NCBI RefSeq assembly: GCF_000620765.1
Contig: NZ_JIAK01000007.1
Coordinates: 150,916 to 214,915, forward strand
DNA length: 64,000 nucleotides
Origin: Desulfovermiculus halophilus DSM 18834
Lineage (GTDB): Bacteria > Desulfobacterota > Desulfovibrionia > Desulfovibrionales > Desulfothermaceae
Direction: 5' to 3'
The notes beneath the pieces are model-generated. The model ran no database searches and was not told where the DNA came from. It was given only the letters and a program-made list of their open reading frames with translations. Positions 49,463 through 58,494 of the stretch are shown here, piece after piece. Numbering within the stretch: position 1 is the first letter of the stretch; the number at the start of each line of letters is the position of its first letter. The translations under genes were made by a program, and so were the position numbers.

Positions 49463-49692
49463 TCATCACCCCAGGCTTGTTCTGCTTCCCAGTCCGAGAA
49501 TTCATCTGTTTGGACAGGATGGCGGAGGTAACCTTGGCGGTGCTTTTCCTCCAGACGTTGTTCTTCATACCGGACCAGGGCATCTCGCAGGGCCTGACGG
49601 GCAAAGGCGGAACGGGTTGTATGAAGCTCTTTTGAAATACGATCCACTGCTTGAACAAGCTCTTCGTCAAGGGTCATCTGTACGGTTTTCAT
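49459..49692 (-). CDS. ribbon-helix-helix antitoxin of the MazF-type toxin
   Basis: A 77-residue protein with an N-terminal RHH domain (VQMTLDEELVQAVDRISKELH, TRSAFARQALRDAL) and an acidic tail (DEFSDWEAEQAWGDE) for toxin binding. It precedes and overlaps the toxin gene by four bases. Confidence 0.85.
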   Translation of the reverse strand: MKTVQMTLDEELVQAVDRISKELHTTRSAFARQALRDALVRYEEQRLEEKHRQGYLRHPVQTDEFSDWEAEQAWGDE

Positions 49693-49764
49693 ACTATTGC
49701 TCCCATATGTGGATTGTTATAGCTATAATATTCTGCCCCTCAAGATGAGTCAACGAAGAAAAGA

Positions 49765-50022
49765 GGGCGACCACGCGTCTGCGCGTGGTTGCCCTGAGGG
49801 ACCTGGAATAGCCACAATTTGCGATGTTTCGTGAATTTGGCGATCAAACCCCGATCCTCAGTGTAGGGGCAGTGCTGCGCGTCCTCGCGCAATGCCTGCC
49901 CTCTTTCTCTTCTTATCGCTCCCATGCTCTGCGTGGGAGCTTTCCTGACCGCTCCTGCGGTCTCTTTCTGGACGCCGGAGCGTCCAAAAGAGTTCCCACG
50001 CAGAGCGTGGGAACGATAAAAA
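49765..50022. repeat. mosaic of short palindromes (REP cluster)
   Basis: Contains GGGCGACCACGCG...CGTGGTTGCCC, the GGGGCAG...CTGCCC unit (about 49865-49900), TCCCATGCTCTGCGTGGGA, GACCGCTCCTGCGGTC, GGACGCCGGAGCGTCC and TCCCACGCAGAGCGTGGGA. Related blocks occur at 51.8, 52.15, 54.87 and 55.07 kb. No gene is evident. Confidence 0.75.
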
Positions 50023-50295
50023 AGATATGCCAAGCCATTAGAGCTGGAGTCAGTGGCATGAAATGGGGTGTACAGGGTGGTGACAAGAATTGTCAGCGGG
50101 AGGAGCTGATTCTGCCGGTTCAGGCCGAGCTGTATTAGGGAAGTGATTCAAGCATACGCTTTGGGGCTTTGAGCTGGACCGGTCAAAGACCGAGACCCAA
50201 AATATCGTGGGGAAACAAGTCGCTCGCGCCCTGGATGCGCTGGGCAATCCAGGCCGAGCAGGGTGGCCGGGGCTTGGCAAATATGGTTCCACCGA

Positions 50296-50378
50296 GCCAG
50301 CCGATCTCAAAGCCCTTTTCCTGCAAGACCTGGAGCACCCCGGCAGGGTTAGACCTTAGCTCCGCTGTAGTATAAAGC
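50296..50378 (-). pseudogene. fragment of a patatin-like gene
   Basis: On the minus strand a short frame reads GVLQVLQEKGFEIG, identical to a part of the patatin gene at 47114-48025, and DNA similarity covers about 80 bases. Upstream and downstream sequence no longer matches. It is a relic of a duplicate or transferred piece. Confidence 0.7.
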
Positions 50379-50742
50379 CATGGAAATATTTGGAGAAAAT
50401 GCAAGCATCGTGGGTGTTGTAGGGAGTTTGATAAGTATTGTGGATGGGTTGTCTTATAGTGATCAGTTTTGGTCAGAACTTGATTGTACTCTACAGTGAC
50501 TGGCAGCAATGCAGTTAAAAGATCGCTTCACGAACCAAAACTAATGTTCCGCCCAAGGTCAAAGCCTGCATTTTGCCAAGATTTTGGCTTTGATGATATT
50601 CTTGGTGGAGAAGAAAGAACTGAACTGCAGAGGCAAAGTGTTGAAGGGCTTGAATACCATTAGGAGCAGAGAAGGAATAGGCAGTGACAAAAATGTCAGT
50701 GGATGAAGTCTGTGCACACAGCAAATGTTTTTGTTAAGGTTT
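50379..50742. other. A/T-richer stretch without a supported gene
   Basis: Less GC-rich than its surroundings. Short frames exist on the minus strand but have no ribosome sites or family features. I see nothing else in it. Confidence 0.35.
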
Positions 50743-50796
50743 AAAAAAAGAAGGCGATGCATTTTATGCCCAAAAGTAATGCATCGCCTTCTTTTT
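50743..50796 (-). terminator. terminator of the pilin gene
   Basis: A stem of about 18 bp (GAAGGCGATGCATT with its complement) flanked by A-run and T-run; begins right at the pilin stop codon. Confidence 0.92.
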
Positions 50797-51226
50797 ATTG
50801 GTTAAAATTTGTAGGGTCGGGATCACTGTCTACACAATGAGTAATATCATTACTTTCTTGCATTCTTGAAATAGTAGAGTTCAGGTAGTACGCCTTATTC
50901 CCATTCTTATGAGATGTGCAGATCTCGTATCCATCTCCAGAATTAACTGTTTGAAAGTATGCTCGGACCCCTTCAGAAACTTCATAATCAGATACTGTAT
51001 TTGTTGCATTACCACTTGATTCTGGGTAAGTCCCGTTGGATGCAAATTCAGACTCTAATGAGGTTACTAAGTTTCGAAGATCGCTTTGCGCAGCAGAATT
51101 ATAGGCATTCGCCCTGTATTTGCTGAACTGCGGGATAGCAATAGCCGCCAAAATCCCGATAATAGCCACCACGATCAACAGTTCAACAAGGGTGAAGCCC
51201 TGGTCTTTGCGTTCTGGTAGTTGCAT
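50795..51226 (-). CDS. pilA: type IV major pilin (PilA-like)
   Basis: A 143-residue type IVa prepilin. The short leader ends in DQG and the mature protein starts FTLVELLIVVAIIGILAAIA, with the glutamate at position 5. The C-terminal globular part has two cysteines (EICTSH and THCVDS) that may form the disulfide loop. Ribosome site GAGGAGG. A sigma-54 promoter lies 60 bases upstream. No other pilus gene is in the window. Confidence 0.93.
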   Translation of the reverse strand: MQLPERKDQGFTLVELLIVVAIIGILAAIAIPQFSKYRANAYNSAAQSDLRNLVTSLESEFASNGTYPESSGNATNTVSDYEVSEGVRAYFQTVNSGDGYEICTSHKNGNKAYYLNSTISRMQESNDITHCVDSDPDPTNFNQ

Positions 51227-51283
51227 ACGAATTCCTCCTCAAGTGTGATGGGTTGAAAAAGTGTTGTCCTTTTCTTTTTGAGT

Positions 51284-51299
51284 AGCAATGACTGTGCCG
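51284..51299 (-). promoter_or_regulatory. sigma-54 (-24/-12) promoter of the pilin gene
   Basis: Minus strand CGGCAC, five bases, TTGCT, close to TGGCAC-N5-TTGCW. Pilin genes in many proteobacteria use RpoN, which supports the call. Confidence 0.65.
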
Positions 51300-51468
51300 T
51301 TTGTTTTTCATTAGTGATGTCAGGCTGATAGGGGCGCAGCACGATGACTGTTGTGACAAAATGTGTCAATTGATGGTCGTTTTGTTGACACTGATTGTCA
51401 GTCGGGTGGTTAGAAGCCAGGCAGGGGGCGAAATGGGGCCTGAGGGATTCTTCAGTCGCTGCGCTCCT

Positions 51469-51520
51469 TCAGAATGACAAGAAGGGCAGAACGACAAGAG
51501 GGGCAGAACGACAAGAGGGG
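51469..51520. repeat. 17-bp tandem repeat
   Basis: CAGAACGACAAGAGGGG occurs twice, with a third imperfect copy before it (CAGAATGACAAGAAGGG). Confidence 0.7.
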
Positions 51521-51779
51521 ATCATCAGAACCCTCCTCCGGCGGGTCGCCATCCTTCTGATCGTGAGGCCGCGGATTCGAAGATGGTGATTGGCCCGGCT
51601 GTGCTTTCCACTGAGGATGGCATACCTATCGCTGCCTCGATATCTTTGTCATTCTGAGCGAGTCTGCGAGCGAAGAATCTCTGGTCAAAATGGATGATAG
51701 CCCCGGTTCTGTTTGCATGAACATACCGGGTGCATTTCATAAGTAGGACGCGGTTGCCCTCAACCGCTGTCCACTTTTT

Positions 51780-51846
51780 ATCGTTCCCACGCTCTGCGTG
51801 GGAACTCTTTTGGACGCTCCGGCGTCCAGAAACAGACCGCGGGAGC
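51780..51846. repeat. palindrome cluster (REP families C, D, E)
   Basis: TCCCACGCTCTGCGTGGGA, then GGACGCTCCGGCGTCC, then GACCGCGGGAGC; the same order as in the cluster at 49.9-50.0 kb. Confidence 0.7.
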
Positions 51847-51880
51847 TATAAGTAAAAGAATGGCATCCTGCCGGATGGCT

Positions 51881-51998
51881 GGGATAATCCAAATCGAAAT
51901 CGGGATCGCTATCGAAATCGAAAGAATATGTCATTCGGTGCAGGAGGACCCCTCAGTTTATGGATACCGATCCCGATAGCGATATCGATCCCGAAGAA
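51881..51998. repeat. interspersed repeat with hexamer core, copy 2 (inverted)
   Basis: Reverse complement matches 26806-26931, including CATAAACTGAG, GCACCGAATGACATAT and the hexamer blocks. Confidence 0.75.
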
Positions 51999-52151
51999 CG
52001 AAAATCCCAACCAAACGGATATACTGGACGCTTATTCTTCGTGCCAGTCTTTTTTCCTGCCCGCGCCCTTCCCGCAGATTTGCGAACCAGGACCAAAATA
52101 GGTATGACCGGACGCACGGAAAACTCCTCGGACGCTTAGCGCCCAAACCAG

Positions 52152-52201
52152 GGACCGCATGAGCGGTCGTAGACGTTTCCACGCGGAGCATGGAAACGAT
52201 A
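52152..52201. repeat. palindrome pair upstream of the M16 gene
   Basis: GACCGCATGAGCGGTC and GTTTCCACGCGGAGCATGGAAAC, variants of the palindromes at 49.9 kb. Confidence 0.6.
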
Positions 52202-52239
52202 AACTCCCTGAATCTGGAATCATCAACCAAGGACCGTCA

Positions 52240-54840
52240 ATGTCAGCGCAGACACCACCCACAGAACCCATCCCGGACGACCCGCTCACCCCGACCCTGG
52301 CCACCCTGCCCAACGGCCTGCAGGTCCTGGCCCTGCAGGATCATCGCTTCCCATTGATCGCCATGCGGCTGTATATTCATGCCGGAGCCGCCTACGAACG
52401 GGACGAAGAGGCCGGGATCAGCCATCTTTTGGAGCACATGGCCTTCAAGGGCGAGGCCGAGGTGGCCAATGCGGCCCAGCGCATCGAGGATGTGGGCGGA
52501 GCGCTGAACGCGGCCACCGGCTATGATCACACGGTGTACATGGTGGATGTGCCCAGCAGCGAATGGGCCCTGGGGCTGGAGGTCCTGGCCGATCTGGGCC
52601 TGAACCAGGGCGAGATCCTGGAAGATGAGCTGGAGACGGAAAAGCAGGTTGTTCTCTCTGAACTGGAGCGCAATCAAGACCACCCGCGGGCGCGGATGTT
52701 CGAGCTCTTGCAGCAGAGAGTCTGGGCCGGTACCCCGTACCAGCGGCCCGTGATCGGATACAGGGAAACCATCCAGGGCTTTGCAGCCCAGGATATCCGG
52801 GATTATCTGGACCGTCTGTATCATCCCCAGGCCATGCTGCTGGTGGTCTGCGGCGATTTCCAGCCCCGGGTTCTTTCCAAACAGATCATGGACCAGTTCG
52901 GGACCAGATTCGGCACCCAGGCCGTGCTGCCCCGGGCCGGGGACGTTGACGTGGGCAATGCCAACGCTCCCGGAATGTGCATTGAACGCACGTCTTGGAA
53001 CAAGGCCTATCTGGGCATCGGGTTTCTCACCCCGGGGATGAACTCTGTGTGGACCCCGGCCCTGGAGGTCCTGTCCTATATACTGGGCGGGCATCGCTCC
53101 TCGCGCTGGTATATGCGCTACAAGGAAGAGCTGGGGGTGGTGGACGATATCTCGGTGGAATCGATCCAGCTGGAAGGGGCCGGGATGCTTCTGGTCCAGG
53201 TCCAGATGGAGGCGGACCAGGTCCTCGATTTCTGGAAGCACTGGGTCCGGGATTTGGCAGCTTTGCCCCAGGCCGAGTTTACATCGGAGGAGCTGGAACG
53301 GGCCAAGCTCAACCTGGAGGACGGGCTGCTGCAGACCAAGGAGACCCTGGCCGGGCTGTGCTCCAAGCTGGGGTATTTTCAGTTTTTCGACGGACAGGTT
53401 CAGGCCGAAGAACGGTATGTCCATCAGCTGCAGCGGATAAGTGCCCGGGATATGCAGGAAACGATACAGGGCTTTCTCCGGCCTGATCGCCTGCAGGCCT
53501 GCTGTATCCTGCCTGAGCAGACCGAGCTGACGGAAGCTGACTTCCTGTCCATGGTCCATGGCAGCGAATCCGGAAATGCACCGGAGGTGTCCGGCAGGAG
53601 AACGCGCAGAGCGGGCAGGGAAGAGCCCAGGATTGTGGATGTCGGCACCCAGGGCAAAATGGTGGTCCAGGTGGATCGGACCCTGCCGTATACAGCTCTG
53701 GACCTGAGTTTTCTGGGCGGGGACATGCTCATCTCCCCCCAGGAACAGGGGCTGAGCTTTTTGCTGGCCAAGACCCTGATGCGGGGGACCGCGGCCTGGA
53801 ACGCGGCCCGCATCCAGTCCTTTCTTTCGTCCAGGGCCGCGTCTCTTAATGCCCACGCCGGCAGGGATCAGCTGGCCGTGGCCTCCAAGTTTCCATCCCG
53901 GTTTACCGGGGACATGACCGGGATGATATCCGAGATCCTGGCCCGGCCGGCCTTCGGACCGGAGGACACGGCCAAGGCCGTTGCCGAGCAGCAGGCCCAA
54001 ATCGCGGCCATGACCGACCATCCCATGGGCACATTGTCCCGGGAGGTCTTCCCTTTTCTGTTCCCCGGCCATTTCCTGGGGTATTACATGCTGGGCCGTT
54101 CCGATGAGCTGTCGGGATACACCCCGGACCGTCTGTCCAGGCTCTGGGCCAGGCAGAAGGAGTGTCCCTGGGTGCTCAGTGTGTGCGGAGATTGCGATCC
54201 AAAACAGTTTGAAGAGTGGGCGGCCACATTGCCGGGGCAGGCGCAGGCCGATTGGCAGGCGTGGAAGGTCCCGGCTCCGAGATGGAACGAGCAGCGCACC
54301 CTGCATCTGCCCCTGAACGACCGCCAGCAGGCCCACCTCTTGGTGGTCTTTCCCATCCCCGGCCTGGCCCATGCCTCGAACGCCGCGATATCGCTGCTGA
54401 AAAAGATCCTGGCCGGGCAGAACGGCATTTTATTCCGCGAGCTCCGGGACAGACGGGGGCTGGGATACACCGTGGCCCCCATGCTCTGGCGCATCCCCCA
54501 GGTGGGGTTTTTGGCCTTTTATATCGGAACGACCCCGGGCGGGGTGGAGCCGGCCAAGGAAGGATTCGCCCAGGTGGTGGACATGGTCCAGGAGGGGCAG
54601 TTGACCGACCGGGATCTGATCCGGGCTCAGCGGCTTCTGGAGGTTGAGTATTACCGGGAGCGGCAGGCCCTGGGAGGGAGGTGCGGGGAAGCCGCGGATC
54701 TTTTGATCTACGACCTGGGATTGGACTACTTTCAGTCCATGCTCACCCAGAGCCGGGGGACGAAAATGGAGGAGATCCAGGCCGCAGCCAGAGAATATCT
54801 GGATTGGGACCGGGCGTACAGCATTGTGCTGAGTGATTAA
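52240..54840 (+). CDS. M16 family zinc peptidase (insulinase/pitrilysin type)
   Basis: An 866-residue peptidase with two M16 halves. The active-site motif HLLEH (HxxEH) is near residue 63 in ISHLLEHMAFKG, and the third zinc ligand should be the glutamate in ELETEKQVVLSELERNQD. The C-terminal half (from about 460) lacks the motif, as usual for the inactive half, and has RELRDRRGLGYTV. There is no clear signal peptide, so it may be cytoplasmic. I choose the ATG at 52240 after AAGGA; the frame is open upstream through the palindrome cluster. Confidence 0.9.
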   Translation: MSAQTPPTEPIPDDPLTPTLATLPNGLQVLALQDHRFPLIAMRLYIHAGAAYERDEEAGISHLLEHMAFKGEAEVANAAQRIEDVGGALNAATGYDHTVYMVDVPSSEWALGLEVLADLGLNQGEILEDELETEKQVVLSELERNQDHPRARMFELLQQRVWAGTPYQRPVIGYRETIQGFAAQDIRDYLDRLYHPQAMLLVVCGDFQPRVLSKQIMDQFGTRFGTQAVLPRAGDVDVGNANAPGMCIERTSWNKAYLGIGFLTPGMNSVWTPALEVLSYILGGHRSSRWYMRYKEELGVVDDISVESIQLEGAGMLLVQVQMEADQVLDFWKHWVRDLAALPQAEFTSEELERAKLNLEDGLLQTKETLAGLCSKLGYFQFFDGQVQAEERYVHQLQRISARDMQETIQGFLRPDRLQACCILPEQTELTEADFLSMVHGSESGNAPEVSGRRTRRAGREEPRIVDVGTQGKMVVQVDRTLPYTALDLSFLGGDMLISPQEQGLSFLLAKTLMRGTAAWNAARIQSFLSSRAASLNAHAGRDQLAVASKFPSRFTGDMTGMISEILARPAFGPEDTAKAVAEQQAQIAAMTDHPMGTLSREVFPFLFPGHFLGYYMLGRSDELSGYTPDRLSRLWARQKECPWVLSVCGDCDPKQFEEWAATLPGQAQADWQAWKVPAPRWNEQRTLHLPLNDRQQAHLLVVFPIPGLAHASNAAISLLKKILAGQNGILFRELRDRRGLGYTVAPMLWRIPQVGFLAFYIGTTPGGVEPAKEGFAQVVDMVQEGQLTDRDLIRAQRLLEVEYYRERQALGGRCGEAADLLIYDLGLDYFQSMLTQSRGTKMEEIQAAAREYLDWDRAYSIVLSD

Positions 54841-54868
54841 TGAAATGCTGGGATGCCGGGATTTCTGA

Positions 54869-55142
54869 GACCGCAGGAGCGGTCAAAAGAGTTCCCACGC
54901 AGAGCGTGGGAACTCTAAAAAGAGGGCAGGCATTGCGCGAGGACGCGCAGCACTGCCCCTACACTGAGAGTCCTGGTTGTTCGACAACTCTTCGAAATAT
55001 TTGGAGTTATAATGTTCCTCTGGCCCTCCGGGTAGGGGCAACCCTGAGTGGTTGCCCTCTTCTCCCCTCGGACGCTCCGCGTCCACCCAGAGACCGCAGG
55101 AGCGGTCAAAAAAATCTCCCACGCAGAGCGTGGGAGCGATAA
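54869..55142. repeat. palindrome mosaic downstream of the M16 gene
   Basis: GACCGCAGGAGCGGTC, TCCCACGCAGAGCGTGGGA, the GGGGCAG-type unit in inverse orientation (about 54924-54961), GGGGCAACC...GGTTGCCC, GGACGC...GCGTCC, then again the first two. It is an inverse relative of the block at 49.77-50.02 kb. Confidence 0.75.
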
Positions 55143-55209
55143 ATAAAACCAGTAACTGATAACTGATAACAGATAACGATCACCACACAATCCCACAACC
55201 CTGACCGCT

Positions 55210-57474
55210 TTACTCATCTCTCTCCCCCAGCGCCCATTCCAACAACGTCAATGCCTCATGATTGCCCGGCTGAACCCCAAGGCTCCTGCGGATCAGGCTC
55301 TCGGCCACTTCCGGGTCGTCTCCCTGCTCCAGGGTCAGGCGGGCCAGAAGGCGCAATGCCTCCGGATCCTGGGGCGCAGCCACCAAGGCCTGATGCAGGC
55401 AGCTCCGGGCCCGGTCACTGTTTCCGGCCTTCCAGGCCAGGCGGCCCAGAACCCGATGGGCGGCCCCCAGATTCGGGGCTGCTTCAGCGGCCTGACGGCA
55501 ATACTCTGCGGCCTGCTCCAGGTTTCCGTCCTCTTCCGCCATCTGCCCCAGACGCAGGAGGGAGTAGCTGTGGCCGGGCATGAGGTCCAGACAGCGCTGA
55601 AAACAGGCCCTGGCCTCCTCCCTTTCTTGAAGCCTGAGGCATACATATCCGTAATTGTATTCAGCCATGTAGCTGTCCGGGTGCAGGTCCAGGATGCGCC
55701 GGAACTCGATGCAGGCCGCATTGAACTCTCCGACCCGGGCCAGGCAGATGGCCAAAGAGTTGCGGGCCAAGAGATTGTCCTGGTTCAAAAGAAGGGCCCG
55801 GTTGTAGGCGTCCATGGCCTGGCGCAGCTCATTGCGGGCGAAAGCCCGATCTCCCTGCAGGGTCACGGTGGTGGTGTCGAAAACAGCCACGCGCGGGGTG
55901 GTCAAGAGCAGGGCGTGCTCCAGGGCCTGCTTGGCCAGGTCCAGGATTTCGCCCCGGGTGGCATCCAGGCAGGGATAGTACCCAATGCCGGCAGCTGTTT
56001 CGGATCGTACTCCCTCCGGCAGAGCGGCCAGGATATCCCCCAGGGCGTCTGAGGTTTCCTGGGGGCCTTGTTCGGGAAGATACAGGATCAGGGTGTTCAG
56101 CCCGTATCTGGCGATCAGGCCGGAAGAAGGAAGGGCGTAAAGAGATGAGAGCAGGGAATGGACAACATCCCAGAGCCGGGAAGGGGGAGTGCTGATCAGG
56201 TTCAGGGTGAAGGCGGAAATCTGGGTGCGGGCAACGGCAAAACGAGAGAAGAACTCGTCCAGATTGGATATAAGCTGCACCTGGCTTTCGGGGAGAGGCC
56301 GGGCCTGGCCTTCCTCGCTCTGCAAGGCGTATCGGTCCAGCTTGTCGATCATCTCCACCCTGTCTCCGGGATGCACCGATCCTTCCGCGGCTGCGGGAAG
56401 AATCATCTCGGCCAGGCTGGAAGAATCCTCCACCTGAATCAGGCGGAATTCGGTTCGCTGTCCCGGGGTGTCTTCCGCCCCAGGGGACTGGAGTTGAAAA
56501 TGCAGGCCTGTTCTGGCCCGGTGCTCTGAGCCCAGGTCTATGCGCACCCGGGAGGACGAAACCAGGTCTGTGATCCGGCCGCAGCTGTTGAGGATGTCCG
56601 CCGGAATGACGCAATCCTTGCGTTCCAGATCCAGGGCCCGTTGCTGTCCTTTGCGGGCCAGGTCCAGTAGGTGTCTGGCCTGCTCTTCGGCGTCCGCCCG
56701 CAGCTCCTGACCGGAGAGGTCCTGGGGAAAGCAGGCGCCGCCCATGCTGATCTCGATTTGAAGCTGGGCCTTGCTTACGGGGTGGGCAAAACGCAGATCC
56801 CGAACGGCCTGAGCTATCTGCTCAGCCCGGGCTTTCAGGCGCTGGGGACCGACACCGGGCAAAAGCACGCCGAACGAATCTTCCGGGAGCCTGGAGACCA
56901 GACTCTGCGCGCCGGCTGCCTCGTGTATGGCCTGGGCCGCCTTTTGGAGGATGCTGTCCCCGAAGGCGTAGCCCCCGTTGCGGTTCAGGCCGGACATATT
57001 TTGAATATCTACGATCAAGAGGCCGAAATCTGGACGTCGGCCCGGGTCTTCCACTGATCCGAGCCCGGGCTGGAGAAAGCCGGCCATTTCCTGGATCTGC
57101 CGGCATATGCCCTGGATAAGGGTTTCCTGGCGCAGGACCCCGGTGAGGGGATCGGAACTGAGCCGGAGCTCCAGCTCCAAGGTCTGCAGGCAGGGAGTGA
57201 GCAGATGGGGCAAAATCGTCAGCAGGGGCCGGGCCTCGCTCGGTGAGACCCCGGTTATCCGGAGCATGCCCATGCGCCTTTCTGCATGGAGCAGGGGAAT
57301 GAGCAGGACGTCCCTGTCCAGGGTCGCGCTCTCCTGGTCAGAAGATGGTGGATGTCGATGTCCTGATTGAGGGGGGAAATACAGGCTGGCGGAGGAAAAG
57401 GACAGGATCGGCCGGAGGAAGCTCTGAAGCCGGTCTTCTTCCCTGATCAGGTGTTCCGGACGCAGTGTCGGCAT
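55210..57474 (-). CDS. degenerate GGDEF domain and TPR protein
   Basis: A 754-residue cytoplasmic protein. After an N-terminal region comes a GGDEF-like domain (DPLTGVLRQETL, DIQNMSGLNRNGGYAFGD), but the active site reads RLPEDSFGVLLP in place of GGDEF, so cyclase activity is unlikely. A second similar fold near residue 460-530 has RYGLNTLILYLP. The C-terminal 230 residues hold about six TPR repeats (AYNRALLLNQDNLLARNSLA and others). I start at MPTLRPEH; the frame runs on upstream into the mobile element at 57678, which I do not count as coding. Confidence 0.75.
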   Translation of the reverse strand: MPTLRPEHLIREEDRLQSFLRPILSFSSASLYFPPQSGHRHPPSSDQESATLDRDVLLIPLLHAERRMGMLRITGVSPSEARPLLTILPHLLTPCLQTLELELRLSSDPLTGVLRQETLIQGICRQIQEMAGFLQPGLGSVEDPGRRPDFGLLIVDIQNMSGLNRNGGYAFGDSILQKAAQAIHEAAGAQSLVSRLPEDSFGVLLPGVGPQRLKARAEQIAQAVRDLRFAHPVSKAQLQIEISMGGACFPQDLSGQELRADAEEQARHLLDLARKGQQRALDLERKDCVIPADILNSCGRITDLVSSSRVRIDLGSEHRARTGLHFQLQSPGAEDTPGQRTEFRLIQVEDSSSLAEMILPAAAEGSVHPGDRVEMIDKLDRYALQSEEGQARPLPESQVQLISNLDEFFSRFAVARTQISAFTLNLISTPPSRLWDVVHSLLSSLYALPSSGLIARYGLNTLILYLPEQGPQETSDALGDILAALPEGVRSETAAGIGYYPCLDATRGEILDLAKQALEHALLLTTPRVAVFDTTTVTLQGDRAFARNELRQAMDAYNRALLLNQDNLLARNSLAICLARVGEFNAACIEFRRILDLHPDSYMAEYNYGYVCLRLQEREEARACFQRCLDLMPGHSYSLLRLGQMAEEDGNLEQAAEYCRQAAEAAPNLGAAHRVLGRLAWKAGNSDRARSCLHQALVAAPQDPEALRLLARLTLEQGDDPEVAESLIRRSLGVQPGNHEALTLLEWALGERDE

Positions 57475-57677
57475 GAAGGCGCGGACTCCTTGGGAAAAGA
57501 TTTGGGAATGAACGATTTGTAATTGACCCGGTTCGGTTGTGCAAGAGTGACGGAACAACCGGTTTTTGGACCCAGCCTGTGAATTTTTGCCCTTTGCCAT
57601 CTGTTCTGGGTGTCCACCTCCTGTTTTTTGCTTGATCACCAGGCCGAATCTCCGTAGTCTGTTGGGTTCATAATTCT

Positions 57678-57950
57678 GGTTCTTTGGCGTAGCCTGTGGA
57701 TTTTTGGAGTTTGCCATCTCTTCTGTGTGCCCACTTTCGGCCCGGTATTTTCTAAGCCCCGCCAAAGGGGGATCCCTGCCCCCTCCCGGCTACTCACGTG
57801 CGGATCACTGCTTTCTGTGTGACTAAAGCTTATCATACACGTGAGTGCCGGGTGGCGGGACCAAGAAAATGTGCGGGCCTGCCGCTTACGGCACACAGAA
57901 GAGACGGCAAACTCTTAGGTATGCAATTCCACTTTCTGTGTCGAAGAGCC
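57678..57950. mobile_element. hairpin-forming MITE, copy 3 (8-bp target duplication ATAATTCT)
   Basis: Starts GGTTCTTTGGCG and ends GTCGAAGAGCC, flanked by ATAATTCT at 57670-57677 and 57951-57958. It is shortened by a small deletion in the right arm (the CCCCCTTTT part before GGCGGGACC). Inserted between divergent genes, close to the ribosome site of the nitroreductase gene. Confidence 0.9.
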
Positions 57951-57975
57951 ATAATTCTGTTTAGGAGGTGAGGCG

Positions 57976-58494
57976 ATGGAGAACAATCCTGTCCTGCAGG
58001 CTATATCCGAACGCCGGAGCATTCGCCGGTTTACACCGGCACCAGTGTCTGGAGATCAGATCCGGAGCATTCTGGAGGCCGGACGCTGGGCACCCAGCGG
58101 GCTGAACAACCAGCCGTGGCGGTTCCTGGTTGTCAGGGCCGGCGATCCCAGGCAGGCTGCGCTGGCCCGGCACACCAAGTACGGCAGGATCATCACCGAT
58201 GCCCAGGTCCTTGTCGTGGTTGTGGCTGATACAAAGGTCATGTACAGTGCAACCAAGGATCATCAGAGTGTGGGAGCCTGCATACAGAATATGCTTCTGG
58301 CCCTCCATGCCCAAGGGCTGGGCGGTGTCTGGCTGGGCGAGATTCTAAATCAGGAAGAGCAGGTGCTCCAGGAGCTTGACCTGTCTTCCGGACCCTATGA
58401 ACTCATGGCAGTGGTGGCCCTGGGACATCCGGCCCAAGAGGGAGCCTCCCGGAGGAAACCGCTGAGCGAACTGCTTTTGGAGGATTTTGAATGA
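57976..58494 (+). CDS. nitroreductase family protein
   Basis: A 172-residue FMN-dependent oxidoreductase of the nitroreductase fold: ERRSIRRFTPAPV, WAPSGLNNQPWRF and GLGGVWLGE. It is of the short type found in anaerobes; the physiological substrate is unknown. AGGAGG precedes the ATG. The stop overlaps the next gene by four bases. Confidence 0.88.
   Translation: MENNPVLQAISERRSIRRFTPAPVSGDQIRSILEAGRWAPSGLNNQPWRFLVVRAGDPRQAALARHTKYGRIITDAQVLVVVVADTKVMYSATKDHQSVGACIQNMLLALHAQGLGGVWLGEILNQEEQVLQELDLSSGPYELMAVVALGHPAQEGASRRKPLSELLLEDFE

Noticed and set aside
57475..57765. N-terminal extension of the GGDEF/TPR protein into the mobile element
   Set aside because: The first residues would be encoded by the MITE; a later ATG with AAGGAG fits a normal start.
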